Assembly (NCBI RefSeq): GCF_039542385.1
Contig: NZ_BAABIA010000009.1
Coordinates: 124,001-188,000, forward strand
Source: Prosthecobacter algae
GTDB lineage: Bacteria > Verrucomicrobiota > Verrucomicrobiia > Verrucomicrobiales > Verrucomicrobiaceae
DNA length: 64,000 nucleotides
Reading direction: 5' to 3'
Positions 54,615 to 64,000 of this stretch are shown here, in pieces (the stretch's first letter is position 1; every line of letters starts with the position of its first letter). The position numbers and the translations under genes were made by a program. The notes beneath the pieces are model-generated. The model was not told the origin of the DNA. It made no database searches and saw only the letters and a program-made list of their open reading frames with translations.

Positions 54615-55967
54615 ATGATCAAAGTCGGTCTCGTTTCCCTCGGTTGCGCCAAGAACCTCATTGACTCCGAAATCATGGTCGGCCACCTCCAGCAGGCAGG
54701 CATGACCATGACCCCGGAGGCAGACCTGGCCGATGTGCTCATCATCAATACCTGCTCCTTCATTGACATGGCCAAGAAGGAAAGCGTGGGTGCCATCCAC
54801 GAAGCCGTGGATGCCCGCGAGGAACAGCAGAAGCGCAAAAAGCAGAAGATCATCGTCGCTGGCTGCCTGTCCCAGCGTTTCCGCGAAGAGCTGCCGACCC
54901 TGATGCCCGATGTGGATGCCTTCATCGGCCTGGACCAGATCACCGAAGTCGCCCCTATCATCCAGCGCCTCATGGGCCAGGAGCAGCAGGAAAACCTAGT
55001 CACCAAAGGTCCGCAGTACATCCCGGACTATGACACGCCCCGCTTCCGCCTCACGCCGAAGCACTTCGCTTACATCAAGATTGCCGAAGGCTGCAACCAC
55101 ACCTGCTCCTTCTGCATCATCCCCCGCATCCGTGGCCGCCACCGCAGCCGCACCCAGGAAAGCGTGGTCAAGGAAGCCCGCCAGCTCATCGAAAGCGGCG
55201 TGAAAGAGATCAATCTCATCTCCCAGGACACCACTTACTTTGGCATGGACAAGTGGGAAGGCGAACGCCCGAAACCCCGCAGCGAGGTGGACTCCACCAA
55301 AGGCCACTCCCTCTCCACCCTCATCCGTGAGATCAATGCCATCCCAGGTGATTTCTGGATCCGCCTTCTCTATACCCACCCTGCGCACTGGAGTGATGAC
55401 CTCATCGCCGCCATCGCCGAAAGCCCGAAGGTGGCCCGCTACATTGACATGCCGCTGCAGCACATCAGCGACAACATGCTCACCCTGATGAAGCGCGAGA
55501 CTGACGGTGCCTACATCCGCAACCTCATCAAGCGCATCCGCGCAGGCATCCCGGACATCGCCATCCGCACCACCTTCATCGTCGGCTTCCCCGGCGAAAC
55601 CGATGCCGATTTCAACGAACTGATCCAGTTCATCGAAGATGAGAAGTTCGAGCGCGCTGGCGTCTTCAACTACTCCCGCGAAGAAGATACACGCGCCGCC
55701 AAAATGGACGGCCAGATCCATCACATGACCCGCAAGGCCCGGTGGAACGAAGCCATGCGCGCCATCCAGCGTAGCGTCGAGCAGGTGAATCGCCAGCAGG
55801 TCGGACGCACCCTTCGCGTACTCGTCGAAGAACCCGGCGTGGCCCGCAGTGAGATGGACGCCCCGGACATTGACACCACCGTCTTCGTGGACAAAAAACT
55901 TCCCGTCGGCAGCTTTGCCGATGTCACCATCAAAGACTGGCGCGGCTACGATCTCGTGGCTGGCTGA
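54615..55967 (+). CDS. rimO: ribosomal protein S12 methylthiotransferase
   Basis: 450 residues. The N-terminal methylthiotransferase domain has its three cluster cysteines C11 (LGCAKN), C47 (NTCSF) and C84 (AGCLSQR). The radical-SAM motif EGCNHTCSFCIIP supplies C160, C164 and C167. A TRAM domain closes the C-terminus (RTLRVLVEEPG, then VDKKLPVGSFADVTI). It attaches a methylthio group to aspartate 89 (E. coli mature numbering; D88 in older numbering) of ribosomal protein S12 using two 4Fe-4S clusters and SAM. The FIDM segment after C47 and the sequence length favour RimO over MiaB. It is transcribed alone; a small hairpin with four T follows. Confidence 0.95.
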   Translation: MIKVGLVSLGCAKNLIDSEIMVGHLQQAGMTMTPEADLADVLIINTCSFIDMAKKESVGAIHEAVDAREEQQKRKKQKIIVAGCLSQRFREELPTLMPDVDAFIGLDQITEVAPIIQRLMGQEQQENLVTKGPQYIPDYDTPRFRLTPKHFAYIKIAEGCNHTCSFCIIPRIRGRHRSRTQESVVKEARQLIESGVKEINLISQDTTYFGMDKWEGERPKPRSEVDSTKGHSLSTLIREINAIPGDFWIRLLYTHPAHWSDDLIAAIAESPKVARYIDMPLQHISDNMLTLMKRETDGAYIRNLIKRIRAGIPDIAIRTTFIVGFPGETDADFNELIQFIEDEKFERAGVFNYSREEDTRAAKMDGQIHHMTRKARWNEAMRAIQRSVEQVNRQQVGRTLRVLVEEPGVARSEMDAPDIDTTVFVDKKLPVGSFADVTIKDWRGYDLVAG

Positions 55968-56002
55968 GGCTTACGCTGAAGAGCGGAGCCTGCCAGAAAA
56001 CG

Positions 56003-56024
56003 GATGGTATTTTGACCATCTTTT
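56003..56024 (+). terminator. weak intrinsic terminator after rimO
   Basis: A 6-bp stem (GATGGT at 56003-56008, ACCATC at 56015-56020) with a six-base loop is followed by four T. Short, so only moderately convincing. Confidence 0.4.
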
Positions 56025-56123
56025 GCACGTTGGTCACAGATTCAGGGCAAAGCTTATCCTCAAGGCCAGTCTCCCAGAGAAGATGGTAGTCAGGCCTGAG
56101 GCTTTGATTTCATTCTGCGGGCA

Positions 56124-57620
56124 ATGCCCGACCCAATCCAGCCCGGCGAGCTGCCGCAGCCTCCTACGGCACCTTCGTCGCCCAGACCTTTCCCCCCGTC
56201 CGGCGGAGGTGCCGCCTATGCATCAAACCTGGGCTACCCAGTCCAGCCAGCCTGGGAGATGCACACCCCGCCTCAGGCGACAGCCGGCAGGGCCACGCCT
56301 TCATCCTCAGACTCACAGCCTATCCATGCGGAAGAAACACCCATCGTGGTGGAGGCGCTGCCAGAGCTGCCCAGCCCTATCCGCCCGCCGAGCACAGGTT
56401 CGTTTGCTGGCAAACAGATGCCAGGCTGGCTGCTGGCCTGGAGGAAAATCGGCGGCGGATCATTGACGGCCAGTCTGCTGATCCATATCGGGCTGCTGTT
56501 CGCCGCAGGTCTTGTCGTCGTTGTGAGTCAGGGCATGGAAAAGCGGGTGGATTTCCTCCCCGGCGGCGGCACCCAGCAAGGGGCACAGGCCTCCAGCGAA
56601 ATGCAGCACCAAGTGCAGCAAAAAAAGCGCTCGTCGCTGAACAAGGCTCTGCCGATGCAAAAACTGGTGAGCAAGTCCCTGACGGCGGAAATCACCCTGC
56701 CGGATGCTCCACTGAGCCTAGTGGACCTTCCTGACGCCAGCAGCTTCATCGGAGCAGGAAAGATCGGCAGCGGCGGATTCGGCACAGCCGGGGCTGGCGG
56801 AGGCTTCGGCAGTGGCTTTGGAAGCGGTGCCGTGAAGGGGTTTTCAGGCATGACTTTTTTTGGCAAGCTGGGCGGTGAAGGCATGCCGGGGACGTTTTAT
56901 GACCTGAAACAGACCCCTGACCGCAAGGTCACCGGATACACCGATTCCGAGGCGGCCTATGCGGAGATCATCAACAACGCGGCTAACAAAAAGTTTGCTC
57001 CCGAAGCCATGAAGGGATTTTACAAGGCGTCCCAGCAGATGAGCTTCACCTTTCTCGCCATCCCGAACATGTCGGCAAATGAAGGCCCCAAGGCCTTTGC
57101 GGTGGAACAGGAAGTGGAGCCTCGCGCTTGGTTCGTCCACTACACCACCTCCATCCAGGCACCGGAGCCGGGAGACTATCGTTTTGTCGGCTTCTTTGAT
57201 GATGCCCTCCTCGTTTACATCAATAACAAGCCCGTCATTGATGCCTCCTGGTACCCAATCAACGATCACGGGGAGAAAAAACGCGACCCTGAAATCCGCC
57301 AGGATTTCGGAGGCCCCCTCATCTCCGGCAATCGCCATGCCTATGTGGGCCGTTGGTTCAAGCTGAACAGCCCCGCACGGATTGACATCGTCATCGGCGA
57401 GCGCCCTGGAGGCCGGGTGGGTGGACTGCTCCTGATCCAAAACAAAAAGAAAAAATACGTCCTGCGTGCGGATGGCACCCCCATCCTCCCCGTCTTTGCC
57501 ATGAGTCCCCTCGGCATGGAAGGAAGCAAGCGCCTGAGCGAATTTAAGAACGGCGATGTCCCCTTTGAAATTGCCCCCGACACACCCGTTTTCAAGATGT
57601 GGAAATCGGCTTTCGACTGA
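56124..57620 (+). CDS. TonB-like membrane-anchored protein with C-terminal PA14-like domain
   Basis: 498 residues. A proline-rich cytoplasmic part (1-100) precedes one membrane helix (about 113-136, SLTASLLIHIGLLFAAG), which looks like a TonB N-terminus. Then follow a region starting DFLPGGGTQQ, SLNKALPMQKLVSKSLT and TLPDAPLSLVDLPD, a Gly/Phe/Ser low-complexity stretch (about 210-245), and a beta-rich domain from about 290 with the PA14-like PEPGDYRFVGFFDDALLVYI. PA14 domains usually bind carbohydrate. A single-span protein with an extracytoplasmic sugar-binding or structural domain is likely, and similar proteins recur in Verrucomicrobia. Function is unknown. Confidence 0.75.
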   Translation: MPDPIQPGELPQPPTAPSSPRPFPPSGGGAAYASNLGYPVQPAWEMHTPPQATAGRATPSSSDSQPIHAEETPIVVEALPELPSPIRPPSTGSFAGKQMPGWLLAWRKIGGGSLTASLLIHIGLLFAAGLVVVVSQGMEKRVDFLPGGGTQQGAQASSEMQHQVQQKKRSSLNKALPMQKLVSKSLTAEITLPDAPLSLVDLPDASSFIGAGKIGSGGFGTAGAGGGFGSGFGSGAVKGFSGMTFFGKLGGEGMPGTFYDLKQTPDRKVTGYTDSEAAYAEIINNAANKKFAPEAMKGFYKASQQMSFTFLAIPNMSANEGPKAFAVEQEVEPRAWFVHYTTSIQAPEPGDYRFVGFFDDALLVYINNKPVIDASWYPINDHGEKKRDPEIRQDFGGPLISGNRHAYVGRWFKLNSPARIDIVIGERPGGRVGGLLLIQNKKKKYVLRADGTPILPVFAMSPLGMEGSKRLSEFKNGDVPFEIAPDTPVFKMWKSAFD

Positions 57621-57731
57621 GCACTCTGACAAATCTGACCTGCGGACAAAGCGGAGGCTTCAAAGGCTGACCGCGTTCCTGGTTGCCCTCGGCCCCATCC
57701 CGCTGCATGTAACGGGTTCCCTTCCCCGCCC

Positions 57732-58901
57732 ATGCCCACACTTTCCATCCAGCCACGCGCACGCATTTTTCACGGTCACGTCTGGGTCTATGCCACCGAG
57801 ATCAAAGGCCGCTTCGGCGAGCCCAAGCCTGGAGACGTGGTGCAGTTGCAGGACGCCCGTGGCAAGCCGATGGGCAGCGCCATTTACAATCCGCAGTCGC
57901 AGATCAGCGCTCGGCTGTTTTCCTATCGCCGACAGGATCTGGACCTGGACTTTTTCATTCGCCGTATCGAACGGGCCCTCAAAGTACGCACCGATGCCGG
58001 GGTGGATACCAGCCTCTGCCGCGTGGTGTGGAGCGAATCCGATGGCCTGCCAGGCGTGGTGGTGGACCGCTATGGCGACTACCTCGTCCTGCAAACACTG
58101 ACCCTGGCGATGGCCATGCGGCAGGATCTCATCATCCAGGCCCTGGTGCAGATTTTCTCGCCCAAGGGCATCGTCCAGCGCAACGAAGGCGGTGTCCGCA
58201 AAGCCGAGGGGCTGGAGCAGGTGAAAGGCGTGGTTTATGGCGAAACGCCAGAACCTTTTGTTGTCCGCCATGAAGGCAGCGCCTTTCATGCGGACCTGAT
58301 TGAAGGCCAAAAGACTGGCCTGTATCTCGACCAGCTCGACAACTACCAGCACGCCGCCAAGCTGGCCAAAGGCCGCCGGGTGCTGGATTGCTTCAGCAAC
58401 CAGGGCGGCTTTGCCCAGGCCTGCGCCCTGGCCGGGGCCACCGAAGTCACTGCGGTGGACATCAGCGAAAGCGCCACCGAACTGGCCAAAAAGAACGCCG
58501 AAATCTCCGGCGCCAAAGTCACCTTCATCGCAGCGAACTGCTTCGACTTCCTCAAGCAGCAGGAATCCAGCGGGGCGACTTACGACCTCATCATCCTCGA
58601 TCCGCCCTCCTTCACGAAGACCAAGGCCAATGTGAAGGACGCCATGCGCGGTTACAAAGAGATCCATCTTCGTGCGCTGAAAATGCTGCAGCCCGGTGGC
58701 ATCATGGCCACCTACAGTTGCAGCCATCACGTGAGCACAGGCGAATTCCACGCCAGCATCGAAGACGCCGCTGTGGATGCCCGCAAAACTCTACGCCGCG
58801 TCGCGATGTACAGCCAGCGCCCGGATCACCCGATCTTGGCCACCATCCCGGAGACCGAGTATCTGGTGGGCTATGCCTACGAGGTGGTCGCCGCTTGGTA
58901 A
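57732..58901 (+). CDS. class I SAM-dependent rRNA methyltransferase (RlmI-like)
   Basis: 389 residues. An N-terminal PUA-like domain (ARIFHGHVWVYATEIKG, then GDVVQLQDARGKPMGSAIYN) is followed by a central RlmI-type region (VVWSESDGLPGVVVDRYGDY) and a Rossmann methyltransferase with motif I VLDCFSNQGGFA and motif IV LDPPSFTK. The YKEIHLRALKMLQPGG and YSCSHHV segments match the RlmI (YccW) family. E. coli RlmI makes 5-methylcytosine at 23S rRNA position 1962; the same substrate is probable but not shown. It has a strong terminator after it. Confidence 0.9.
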   Translation: MPTLSIQPRARIFHGHVWVYATEIKGRFGEPKPGDVVQLQDARGKPMGSAIYNPQSQISARLFSYRRQDLDLDFFIRRIERALKVRTDAGVDTSLCRVVWSESDGLPGVVVDRYGDYLVLQTLTLAMAMRQDLIIQALVQIFSPKGIVQRNEGGVRKAEGLEQVKGVVYGETPEPFVVRHEGSAFHADLIEGQKTGLYLDQLDNYQHAAKLAKGRRVLDCFSNQGGFAQACALAGATEVTAVDISESATELAKKNAEISGAKVTFIAANCFDFLKQQESSGATYDLIILDPPSFTKTKANVKDAMRGYKEIHLRALKMLQPGGIMATYSCSHHVSTGEFHASIEDAAVDARKTLRRVAMYSQRPDHPILATIPETEYLVGYAYEVVAAW

Positions 58902-58930
58902 ACCAAGCGATTGTTTGCTTTCGTCCATCA

Positions 58931-58962
58931 ATCGCAGGTCTCATGGGCCTGCGATTTTTTTT
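58931..58962 (+). terminator. intrinsic terminator after the rRNA methyltransferase gene
   Basis: An 8-bp perfect stem (ATCGCAGG at 58931-58938, CCTGCGAT at 58948-58955) with a nine-base loop runs into eight T (58955-58962). Confidence 0.85.
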
Positions 58963-58971
58963 GGTTCCGCG

Positions 58972-60852
58972 CTACTCGTGAAACTGCAGGGAATAGAGCT
59001 TCTGATACAGCTCGCTGCTCTTCAGCAGTTCCTCGTGATTGCCCACATCGGCGACTTTGCCATCTTGCATCACCACGATCTGGTCTGCCTGCATGATGGT
59101 GGAAAGACGGTGCGCGATGGCGATGACCGTCTTGCCCTCAGAAAGGACATGGATGGCCTCCTGGATGATCTTTTCCGTCTCCGTATCCAGCGCGCTGGTG
59201 GCTTCATCCAGAAGCAAAATCGGCGCATTGCGCAAGATGGCGCGGGCGATGGAGAGACGCTGCTTTTGTCCGCCTGACAGGTTGCAGCCTGAATCCCCCA
59301 CGATGGCCTGGTAACCACCCTGCTGCGCCAGGATGAACTCGTGGGCATGGGCTTTTTTCGCGGCAGCAATGATCTCCTCCTCCGTTGCATCCAGACGACC
59401 GTAGCGGATGTTTTCGCGGATGGTGTCGTGGAAGAGGAAGGTGTCCTGGCTGACGAGGCCGATGTTTCCGCGCACGCTGTCCTGCGTGACGGTGCGGATA
59501 TCCTTGCCATCAAGCAGCACCCGTCCCGAGTCTGGGTCATAGAATCGAAGCAGCAGGGAAAAGAGCGTGCTCTTCCCGGCCCCGCTGGGACCGACGAGGG
59601 CGTAAAACTTGCCAGGGGCCAGATCCAGCGTCACCCCGGTGATGGCGGCTTTGTCCAGCTTCGTGCCGTCAATCTTCCCATAGGTGAAGGCCACGTTTTC
59701 AAACGTCACGGCCCCTTTGATGCGAGGCAGCTGAGGGGCATCGGGCAGGTCTTGGATATCGGCAGGGCGGTCCAGAAGATGCACCACCTTGTTCACGGCA
59801 AAGACCGTCTTTTGCATCAGGAGGTTCACCTTGCTGAGTTCCTTCGCCGGCGGGTAGATTTTGGTCAGGGCCATGACCAGCACAATCAGCTCACTGGCAC
59901 CGCGATTCTCGATCCAGAAATACACGAGCCCTGCAGCGATGCCAACGGAGGCGACGGCCTCCACAATCGGTCCGATCAATTCCATCGCCTGGGTCCAGCG
60001 CAGCATGTTCTTGCACATCTCTGCATTCGCGCGGTCAAATCGTTCCACTTCATACTCTTCGCGTGCATAGCCTTTCACCAGACGGATGCCGGTGAAGGAT
60101 TCATGCATGGTGGTCATCATCGCGCCCACTTCCTTTTCTTCACGGGACCCGGCCTTGCGCACCTTGCGGCCGATCGCGATAATCGGCGCGAGGCAGAGGG
60201 GAAAAATCACCAGCGACATGAGGGTGAAAAACCAGTCTTGGGAAAACAGCACCCACAGAATGGTGATGATGGTCAGCGGCCGGTTGGTCAGCAGCTGCAC
60301 CAGTTGGACGGCGTTCGTCTGCGCCACCCGCGACTGGTTAAACACGGTCTGCATCAGCTCACCTGCCTTGGCATGGCTGAAAAAGGCAGGCGACTGCCGC
60401 AGGATGCTGCGGAAGACATCGCTGCGCATGTGAAAGAGCATTTTGTTTCCCACCCAGGCCAGGCAGTACTTGTTCAGGTACTCCAAAAAGCCGTTTAAAA
60501 ACATCAGCACCGGGATGCAGGCACAGGCGAGTATGACCCCCGTCAGCCCCACGGGTGTATCGGAGGCCAGACCCAGCATCTCGGCGATGTTCACCTGGCC
60601 TAGGATCGGGAGGTTCAGCGGCTGCCCCAGAGTCTTGCCCTTGCCATCCAGGACCAATTGGAAAATGACCTGGAACCCCACGATCAACACCCCATTGAAC
60701 GCAGCTGCGACGATGCCAATCAGGATGCCGACGATGAAACGTCCCATCCAGGGTTTCAGGTATTGCAGGATGCGCCCATACGGCATCTTTAACTGCGCGA
60801 TCTCAGCATCGGTCATCTGAGAAGGATTCTTCGAAAAAGGGGCTTCAGCCAT
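58972..60852 (-). CDS. ABC exporter, fused permease-ATPase (MsbA-like half-transporter)
   Basis: 626 residues from ATG 60852; the open frame to 61125 crosses the divergent araD start and is rejected. After a 45-residue cytoplasmic start come six membrane segments (the first near WMGRFIVGILIGIVAAAFNG; others near VILACACIPVLMFLNGFLEY). The C-terminal ATPase domain has Walker A GPSGAGKS, signature LSGGQKQR, Walker B ILLLDEATSALD and the switch AHRLST. Homodimers of this type export lipids, lipid A precursors or drugs; which one is not decided by sequence alone. It is a single gene divergent from araD. Confidence 0.92.
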   Translation of the reverse strand: MAEAPFSKNPSQMTDAEIAQLKMPYGRILQYLKPWMGRFIVGILIGIVAAAFNGVLIVGFQVIFQLVLDGKGKTLGQPLNLPILGQVNIAEMLGLASDTPVGLTGVILACACIPVLMFLNGFLEYLNKYCLAWVGNKMLFHMRSDVFRSILRQSPAFFSHAKAGELMQTVFNQSRVAQTNAVQLVQLLTNRPLTIITILWVLFSQDWFFTLMSLVIFPLCLAPIIAIGRKVRKAGSREEKEVGAMMTTMHESFTGIRLVKGYAREEYEVERFDRANAEMCKNMLRWTQAMELIGPIVEAVASVGIAAGLVYFWIENRGASELIVLVMALTKIYPPAKELSKVNLLMQKTVFAVNKVVHLLDRPADIQDLPDAPQLPRIKGAVTFENVAFTYGKIDGTKLDKAAITGVTLDLAPGKFYALVGPSGAGKSTLFSLLLRFYDPDSGRVLLDGKDIRTVTQDSVRGNIGLVSQDTFLFHDTIRENIRYGRLDATEEEIIAAAKKAHAHEFILAQQGGYQAIVGDSGCNLSGGQKQRLSIARAILRNAPILLLDEATSALDTETEKIIQEAIHVLSEGKTVIAIAHRLSTIMQADQIVVMQDGKVADVGNHEELLKSSELYQKLYSLQFHE

Positions 60853-60997
60853 GTGGATGTAAAACAACCGCCAGCAGCACCGGCGGGTGAGACGCCTACC
60901 ACGGGACAGGGGTAGCGTCGAGATGAAGTTCATCCTTGCCAAACGCAGATCCCCGCTCTTGAAAAGCAGCCTCTTCCAACCCAAAGTTCTCTCTCCC

Positions 60998-61696
60998 ATG
61001 ACACTCTCCGAACTCAAAGCCCAAGTCTGTGCCGCCAACCGTGCGCTGGAACCCAGCGGCCTAGTGAGGCTGACCTGGGGCAATGTCTCCGGCATAGATC
61101 GCGCCTCCGGCCTGTGGGCCATCAAACCCAGCGGGGTGGACTACGGGGCACTGACCCCTGAGGAGATCGTAGTCATGGATCTCGAGGGCAACATCATCGA
61201 AGGCAAGCTGCGCCCGTCCTCGGATACCAAAACGCACCTGCACTTATACCGCGAATTTCCTGAAATCGGCGGTGTGACCCACACTCACAGCCTGCATGCC
61301 ACAGTGTTTTCTCAGGCTGGCCGCGAACTGCCCTGCTATGGGACGACCCATGCGGATCACTTTTATGGCACCGTTCCCCTGGTCCGCGCCCTGACGCCAG
61401 ATGAAGTGGCCAGCGACTACGAGCATTACACAGGCGTGGCCATCGTGGAGCGTCTGCGTGAACTGAACCTCAGCCCCATGGAGATGCCTGCGGTGCTGCA
61501 ACTGCATCACGCTCCTTTTACCTTCGGCAAGAATGCCATGGACTCGCTGAACAACAGCATCGCCCTGGAAATGTGCGCCCACATGGCCCTGCAATCACTG
61601 GCCATCAATCCAGCCTTGGCTCCCATCCCGTCTCACATCCTGGACAAGCACCATCTGCGCAAACACGGGCCTGGTGCTTACTACGGGCAGAAGTAA
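60998..61696 (+). CDS. araD: L-ribulose-5-phosphate 4-epimerase
   Basis: 232 residues from ATG 60998; the frame open to 60887 includes non-coding sequence. The start MTLSELKAQVCAANRAL and the spacing align with E. coli AraD: D76, H95 and H97 (in THTHS) fall at the same numbers as the catalytic acid and zinc ligands, with a third zinc histidine in LQLHHAPFTFG and the essential tyrosine near the C-terminus (GAYYGQK). It interconverts L-ribulose 5-phosphate and D-xylulose 5-phosphate in arabinose use. No other ara genes are nearby; a broader class II aldolase role is possible. Confidence 0.93.
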   Translation: MTLSELKAQVCAANRALEPSGLVRLTWGNVSGIDRASGLWAIKPSGVDYGALTPEEIVVMDLEGNIIEGKLRPSSDTKTHLHLYREFPEIGGVTHTHSLHATVFSQAGRELPCYGTTHADHFYGTVPLVRALTPDEVASDYEHYTGVAIVERLRELNLSPMEMPAVLQLHHAPFTFGKNAMDSLNNSIALEMCAHMALQSLAINPALAPIPSHILDKHHLRKHGPGAYYGQK

Positions 61697-61756
61697 TGCG
61701 AGAGCATGGGCCGAAACCACCCGTTTTCAACGGAGGCATCGGTACCCGGTCATCTC

Positions 61757-62137
61757 TTACTTCATCTCTGGCTCTTCCTCGCCTTCGGGCAGTGGATCCG
61801 CCGGAGGTGGGAGGTTGTCGATGGCGTTGAGAATCTTGACCCCACGCTCAACTGAGTTATCCAGGCGGAAGAAAATCTGCGGGGAATTCTTCATGATGAC
61901 CCGCTTATGCACCTCACGCTGGATGGCTCCACGAGCCTTATTGAGCTTTTCAATGATGGCCTCCTGATTGCCGCTGGTGGTGATGATACCAATGTAGGCA
62001 AAGGCCTGCTTTAGGTCTGGCGTGGCACGCACGTCATGGACCGTGAGGATGGCGTTATCCATGCGATAGTGACGCTCCAGCACCATGCTGAGCTCTCTTT
62101 TCACCAGTTCGCTGACGCGTAAGACTCGTTGGGACAT
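61757..62137 (-). CDS. rbfA: ribosome-binding factor A
   Basis: 126 residues, the usual RbfA size. It shows the KH-like motifs: QRVLRVSELVKRELSMVLER, the conserved LTVHDVRATPDLKQAFAYIG, and RVIMKNSPQIFFRLDNSVERG. RbfA helps late 30S maturation and 16S processing. The 20-residue acidic C-terminal tail (PEGEEEPEM) is typical. It lies 100 bp downstream of infB, the standard infB-rbfA order. It converges with araD. Confidence 0.94.
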   Translation of the reverse strand: MSQRVLRVSELVKRELSMVLERHYRMDNAILTVHDVRATPDLKQAFAYIGIITTSGNQEAIIEKLNKARGAIQREVHKRVIMKNSPQIFFRLDNSVERGVKILNAIDNLPPPADPLPEGEEEPEMK

Positions 62138-62237
62138 ATCGAAAATTAAAAGGTTCAGGGTGCAGGGTGACTGGGTCCAGAACGGAGCCAGGCATCACTG
62201 CCCAAACTCCGCACATTGAACCCCGAACCCAAAACCA

Positions 62238-64000
62238 TCACAGAGTCTGGGCAAACTTCTCGAGTTCGTAACACTCGATGACGTCGTTCTCTTCGTAATC
62301 GCTGAAGCCTGTGAGCTTGATACCGCACTCGAGGCCGTTGCGGACTTCAGGAACTTCGTCGTGGAAACGACGCAGGGTTTCAAAACCACCGTCATAGACG
62401 GCCTGGCCATTGCGCAGCACGCGGGCGCGCTGCTTGCGGTCGATACGGCCATCGGTGACGATGGAACCGCCGACGTAACCGCGGTTGACCTTGAAGACCT
62501 GCTTCACCTTGGCATGGCCCAGCACCTTCTCGCGGGTGAGCGGGTCGAGCATGCCCGTCATGGAATCCTTCACCTGGTCGATGAGTTCGTAGATGATGGA
62601 GTAAAGCTTGATCTGCACGCCTTCGCGCTTGGCCACGCTGAGAGCCTTGTTTTCGACCTTCGTGTTGAAGCCGATGATGACGGCGTCGGACCCGGAGGCG
62701 AGGAGCACATCGGACTCGGTGATCGGACCCACATCGGAGTGGAGGATCTTCTGGTTGATCTTGTCGCTGGTGATCTCGCCCAGGCACTTGACGATGGCTT
62801 CCACAGAGCCCTGCACATCGGTCTTGAGGACGATCTTGAGGGTCTTCTTGTTGCCTTCGTCGATGCTGTTGAAGAGAGACTCCAGAGTGGAGCGACGGGT
62901 GACCGTCAGCTTCTTCTGGCGCAGTTCTTCCAGACGCTCGATGCTGAGCTTCTTCACGGAACGTTCACTGTCCATCACCACGACTTCATCACCCACGTGA
63001 GGCATGTCGCTGAAGCCGACGAGTTCGACCGGCATGCCGGGACGGACTTCCTTGATCGGCTGGCCGCGGTCATTGATGAGAGCACGGGACTTGCCCCAAT
63101 GCGGACCGCAGATGAAAGGCTGACCCACTTTGAGGGTGCCCTGACGGACGATAACGGTGGCCACAGGGCCTTTGCCCTCGACCATGGAAGATTCGATGAC
63201 GGTCGCGCGGGCTGGAGCCTTCGGATCAGCCTTGAGTTCCAGAACTTCAGCCTGGAGGGCCATCGTCTCAAGCAGGCTGTCAATGCCCAGGCCGGACTTG
63301 GCGGACACTTCCATGACTTCGGTGTCGCCACCCCAGTCAACAGGTGCGAGACCAATCTCCTGCAGCTGGCCCTTCACACGCATGACGTCTGCCGCAGGCA
63401 GGTCACACTTGTTGATGGCGACCATGATGGTCACATCGGCCGCTTTAGCGTGATTAAGAGCTTCACGGGTCTGCGGCATGATGCCGTCATCCGCAGCAAT
63501 GATGAGTACTACGATGTCGGTGACGTGTGCGCCACGGGCACGCATGCCGGAGAACGCGGCGTGACCGGGAGTGTCAATGAAAGTGATCGGCTTGCCATCG
63601 TGGAAGACGCTGTAGGCACCGATGTGCTGGGTGATGCCGCCAGCCTCACCATGGGTGACCTGGGTCTTGCGGATGGCATCGAGAAGGGAGGTCTTGCCAT
63701 GGTCAACGTGACCCATGAAAGTGATGATCGGAGCGCGAAGCTCCAGCTTCTCCTCTTCGACTTCCTCGACAATCTGGGCGGTCGGCTCAACGATGACTTC
63801 TTCCACTTTGTGGACACCGGCACCTTTTTCGCGCTTCTCGCGCTCAAGGCGGAAGCCGTGCTTCTCACAAACTTTTTCGGCGACTTCAATGTCGATCGCC
63901 TTGTCCGCATTGGCGACGAAGACCTTCAGGGCAATGAGATCCGCGATGATCTTGAACGGACGGAGGCTCATGCGCTCGGCCAATTCTTTGACGATGATCG
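62238..64000 (-). CDS. infB: translation initiation factor IF-2 (5' truncated by the window end)
   Basis: The frame is open to the right edge at 64000 (about 587 residues seen), so the N-terminal part lies outside. The visible start ([20 protein letters not shown]) is the conserved IF2_N domain. The GTPase follows with P-loop GHVDHGKTS, switch DTPGHAAF and NKCD, then domain II ([12 protein letters not shown]), the IF-2-specific domain III with [10 protein letters not shown], and domain IV ending [13 protein letters not shown]. It recruits formyl-Met-tRNA to the 30S subunit. A TTG at 63983 is internal, not a start. rbfA follows. Confidence 0.97.
   Translation of the reverse strand, partial: IIVKELAERMSLRPFKIIADLIALKVFVANADKAIDIEVAEKVCEKHGFRLEREKREKGAGVHKVEEVIVEPTAQIVEEVEEEKLELRAPIITFMGHVDHGKTSLLDAIRKTQVTHGEAGGITQHIGAYSVFHDGKPITFIDTPGHAAFSGMRARGAHVTDIVVLIIAADDGIMPQTREALNHAKAADVTIMVAINKCDLPAADVMRVKGQLQEIGLAPVDWGGDTEVMEVSAKSGLGIDSLLETMALQAEVLELKADPKAPARATVIESSMVEGKGPVATVIVRQGTLKVGQPFICGPHWGKSRALINDRGQPIKEVRPGMPVELVGFSDMPHVGDEVVVMDSERSVKKLSIERLEELRQKKLTVTRRSTLESLFNSIDEGNKKTLKIVLKTDVQGSVEAIVKCLGEITSDKINQKILHSDVGPITESDVLLASGSDAVIIGFNTKVENKALSVAKREGVQIKLYSIIYELIDQVKDSMTGMLDPLTREKVLGHAKVKQVFKVNRGYVGGSIVTDGRIDRKQRARVLRNGQAVYDGGFETLRRFHDEVPEVRNGLECGIKLTGFSDYEENDVIECYELEKFAQTL

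Overview
The window is a gene-dense, fairly GC-rich stretch of bacterial chromosome. Its content points to a member of the Verrucomicrobiota, probably a relative of Prosthecobacter or Verrucomicrobium. The markers are Planctomycetes/Verrucomicrobia-type PSD1/cytochrome-c and DUF1501 proteins, a DUF1080 protein, a sulfatase, LL-diaminopimelate aminotransferase (DapL), a serine/threonine kinase fused to TPR-like repeats, and several lineage-typical glycine-rich or signal-peptide proteins. The assignment rests on gene content alone.

Layout. 1-9 kb: the end of a WD40 protein, a DUF1501 protein, a tandem GNAT protein and a ceramidase-like protein on +, then an overlapping minus-strand operon PSD1-DUF1501-MOSC. 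9-14 kb: two large sensor kinases on minus. 14-23 kb (plus strand): a rhodanese-YceI fusion, a lipase-like lipoprotein, a paralogous pair of membrane proteins behind a promoter holding two perfect 15-bp palindromes, a membrane hybrid kinase, a lipoprotein and a flavin monooxygenase. 23.2-24.4 kb: a small A+T-richer island with a kinase-like gene and a short upstream ORF, next to the initiator tRNA. 24.5-29.5 kb: DUF1080 protein, dapL and a three-module secretin-like protein. 29.5-37.2 kb (minus): PadR regulator, RND pump, adaptor, TolC-like factor and sulfatase. 37.3-42.1 kb (minus): a TonB energising operon (DUF3450, long ExbB, ExbD, TonB, TPR). 42.5-47.4 kb (plus): circularly permuted ATP-grasp/alpha-E fusion, transglutaminase, a 103-residue orphan and a beta-propeller protein. 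47.4-54.5 kb (minus): beta-helix protein, malQ, Ser/Thr kinase and two unknowns. 54.6-58.9 kb (plus): rimO, a PA14-like protein and an rRNA methyltransferase. 59-64 kb: an ABC exporter, araD, rbfA and the 5'-truncated infB.

How the genes work together. The best supported units are the TonB operon, the PadR-controlled tripartite efflux system, the ATP-grasp/transglutaminase unit, the PSD1-DUF1501-MOSC unit and infB-rbfA. Nothing here looks like a CRISPR array, an insertion sequence or a prophage. The candidates for under-described biology are the membrane-protein pair with its tandem operators, the kinase-like island beside tRNA-fMet, the 103-residue protein in the ATP-grasp operon, and the 878-residue protein built from three copies of one unit of about 285 residues. 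All functional statements come from reading the sequence and recalling families; no search was run.
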